A stretch of 64,000 bases of DNA from Halomonas sp. (GTDB taxonomy: Bacteria > Pseudomonadota > Gammaproteobacteria > Pseudomonadales > Halomonadaceae): NCBI RefSeq assembly GCF_011050415.1, contig NZ_DRFS01000003.1, positions 186,001 through 250,000 of the forward strand, written 5' to 3'. This document shows, one piece after another, positions 62,929 to 64,000 of this stretch. Under the pieces are notes generated by a model, which was given only the letters and a program-made list of their open reading frames with translations, made no database searches and was not told where the DNA came from. Both the position numbers and the translations under genes were made by a program. Each line of letters starts with the position of its first letter. Position 1 is the stretch's first letter.

Positions 62929-64000
62929 TCACTCCTTGAGATCCTGGCGTAGATGGCGCTTGAGGATTTTGCCTGCGGTGCTCTTGGGTAAGGCATCGGT
63001 AAAGATAATGTGCTTAGGTACTTTATAAGGGGCCATTAACATTTTGGCGTGTTGGATTAGTTCTTCTTCACTCACCTGTTGTCCCTCTTTAACAACTACC
63101 ACTGCGGTAATAGCTTCGATCCACTTTTCATCAGGCTGGCCGATCACCGCCACTTCCGACACGGCCGGATGCTTAAATAGTCCCTCTTCAACCTCACGGC
63201 TTGCCACCAGGATACCCCCGGTATTAATTACGTCTTTAATGCGATCAACGACATACAAGTAGCCCGCTTCGTCGAAATAGCCTACATCTCCAGAATGGAA
63301 CCAGCCGTCCTGAAAAGCCTCTTCCGTCATTGTCGGCTTATCCCAGTATCCTTTCATAAGCTGTGGCGAACGGTGAACGATTTCCCCGTGCTCACCAGCA
63401 GGTACATCATTCATTTCCAGATCTACGATGCGGGTCTCTACGCTTAAAATTGGTCGCCCTGCCGATGCGGGGCGCGCCGCATGCTCTTCAGGGCGCAATA
63501 CGGTCGCCAAAGGAGCAATTTCACTCTGCCCGTAGCAGTTATAGAGACCTACCCCTGGGATACGCTGCTGCAACTCTTCCAGTACCGGCACTGGCATAAT
63601 CGAAGCACCGTAATAGGCTTTATTGAGCGTCGTTATATCAAAGCGGTCGAATTCAGCGTGGCGCAGCAGGCTGATCCATACCGTGGGCGGCGCAAAAAAA
63701 GAGGCAATTTGGTGGTGAGCTATGGCGCTTAAACAAAGCTCCGGCAGCGGAGCCTCAAGCAAGTAGACCGGCGCCCCTAACAGCAGCGCTGGCATTAAGA
63801 AAACATGCATTTGCGCTGAGTGGTAAAGGGGCAATGCGGCCAGCATGGCTTCATTGCCTTTAATGTCCAACTCAACCATGCAGGCCATGTATTCAACCAT
63901 TAGCGCCTGATGGGTCATCATGGCGGCTTTGGGTGCGGCGGTGGTGCCCGAGGTATAGAGCAACTGGGCCAGATGGGCACCATCGATGTCTATTTCAGGC
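62929..64000 (-). CDS. AMP-forming acyl-CoA ligase, C-terminal part, cut by window edge
   Basis: At least 356 residues of a second adenylate-forming ligase. The visible part begins PEIDIDGAHLAQLLYTSGTT, with the phosphate-binding YTSGTTAAPK, and goes on to NCYGQSEIAPL, the GWFHSGDVGYFDEAG core and the C-terminal GKILKRHLRQDL. The N-terminal part lies beyond 64000. FadD13-like style. It is the first visible gene of the operon ending with the AlkK-like ligase; its stop overlaps the ribosome site of the acyl-CoA dehydrogenase. Confidence 0.94.
   Translation of the reverse strand, partial: PEIDIDGAHLAQLLYTSGTTAAPKAAMMTHQALMVEYMACMVELDIKGNEAMLAALPLYHSAQMHVFLMPALLLGAPVYLLEAPLPELCLSAIAHHQIASFFAPPTVWISLLRHAEFDRFDITTLNKAYYGASIMPVPVLEELQQRIPGVGLYNCYGQSEIAPLATVLRPEEHAARPASAGRPILSVETRIVDLEMNDVPAGEHGEIVHRSPQLMKGYWDKPTMTEEAFQDGWFHSGDVGYFDEAGYLYVVDRIKDVINTGGILVASREVEEGLFKHPAVSEVAVIGQPDEKWIEAITAVVVVKEGQQVSEEELIQHAKMLMAPYKVPKHIIFTDALPKSTAGKILKRHLRQDLKE

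Overview
The window looks like chromosomal DNA of a halophilic gammaproteobacterium of the family Halomonadaceae (Halomonas or Vreelandella type). This rests on gene content (FruR-controlled fructose PTS with an IIA-HPr-EI fusion, DUF3549, DUF5924/DUF2914, RimK with its zinc-protease partner, PutP/PutA, a fused caa3 oxidase), on a GC content that looks moderate, and on protein style. It is inference from recognised families, not a database match. I found no tRNA, rRNA, CRISPR array, prophage or intact insertion sequence.

Layout. 1-7.9 kb: fructose uptake. The 5' end of a divergent cra/fruR, two FruR-type operators, fruB-fruK-fruA, then pgi. 8-12.2 kb: unrelated single genes (GNAT acetyltransferase, LysE-type exporter, DinB-fold protein, SDR oxidoreductase, radical SAM protein, winged HTH). 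12.2-19.3 kb: a respiratory locus with a copper P-type ATPase, a small unknown membrane protein, a cytochrome c oxidase with subunits I and III fused, a subunit II carrying cytochrome c, and DUF2231 and CopD-like membrane proteins. 19.4-26.3 kb: housekeeping and stress genes (DUF2797, YeaC, rhomboid protease, a phosphoesterase coupled to NAD kinase, a DMT transporter, a Pmp3-tailed protein, a CBS protein).

26.3-33.2 kb: proline utilisation. An AraC regulator, putP and a PutA that lacks the N-terminal DNA-binding domain. Between the regulator and putP lie what appear to be decayed remnants of another putA 3' end and putP 5' end, followed by a perfect inverted repeat. This is the most interesting spot in the window. 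33.3-37.8 kb: OmpW, YqcC, a cluster of DnaA-box-like sequences, DUF3549, a retropepsin-like protease with RimK, and a helical unknown. 37.8-44.7 kb: SanA and the suf Fe-S assembly operon (regulator-sufB-C-D-S-sufT). 44.9-49 kb: YjfB-like small protein, YjdM, PEBP, lipoprotein, DCC thioredoxin-like protein, flavodoxin-like protein, and a histone-deacetylase-fold hydrolase.

49-64 kb: lipid metabolism. fadBA, DUF5924, a SlyA/MarR regulator, a UspA protein, Uup, then an AraC regulator facing an operon of acyl-CoA ligase, acyl-CoA dehydrogenase, thiolase and a second ligase. The first ligase of that operon runs off the right edge.

Functional picture: sugar uptake feeds glycolysis through fructose-1-phosphate. 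Proline and fatty acids are the other carbon sources represented. The caa3 oxidase and the suf system supply respiration and cofactors.
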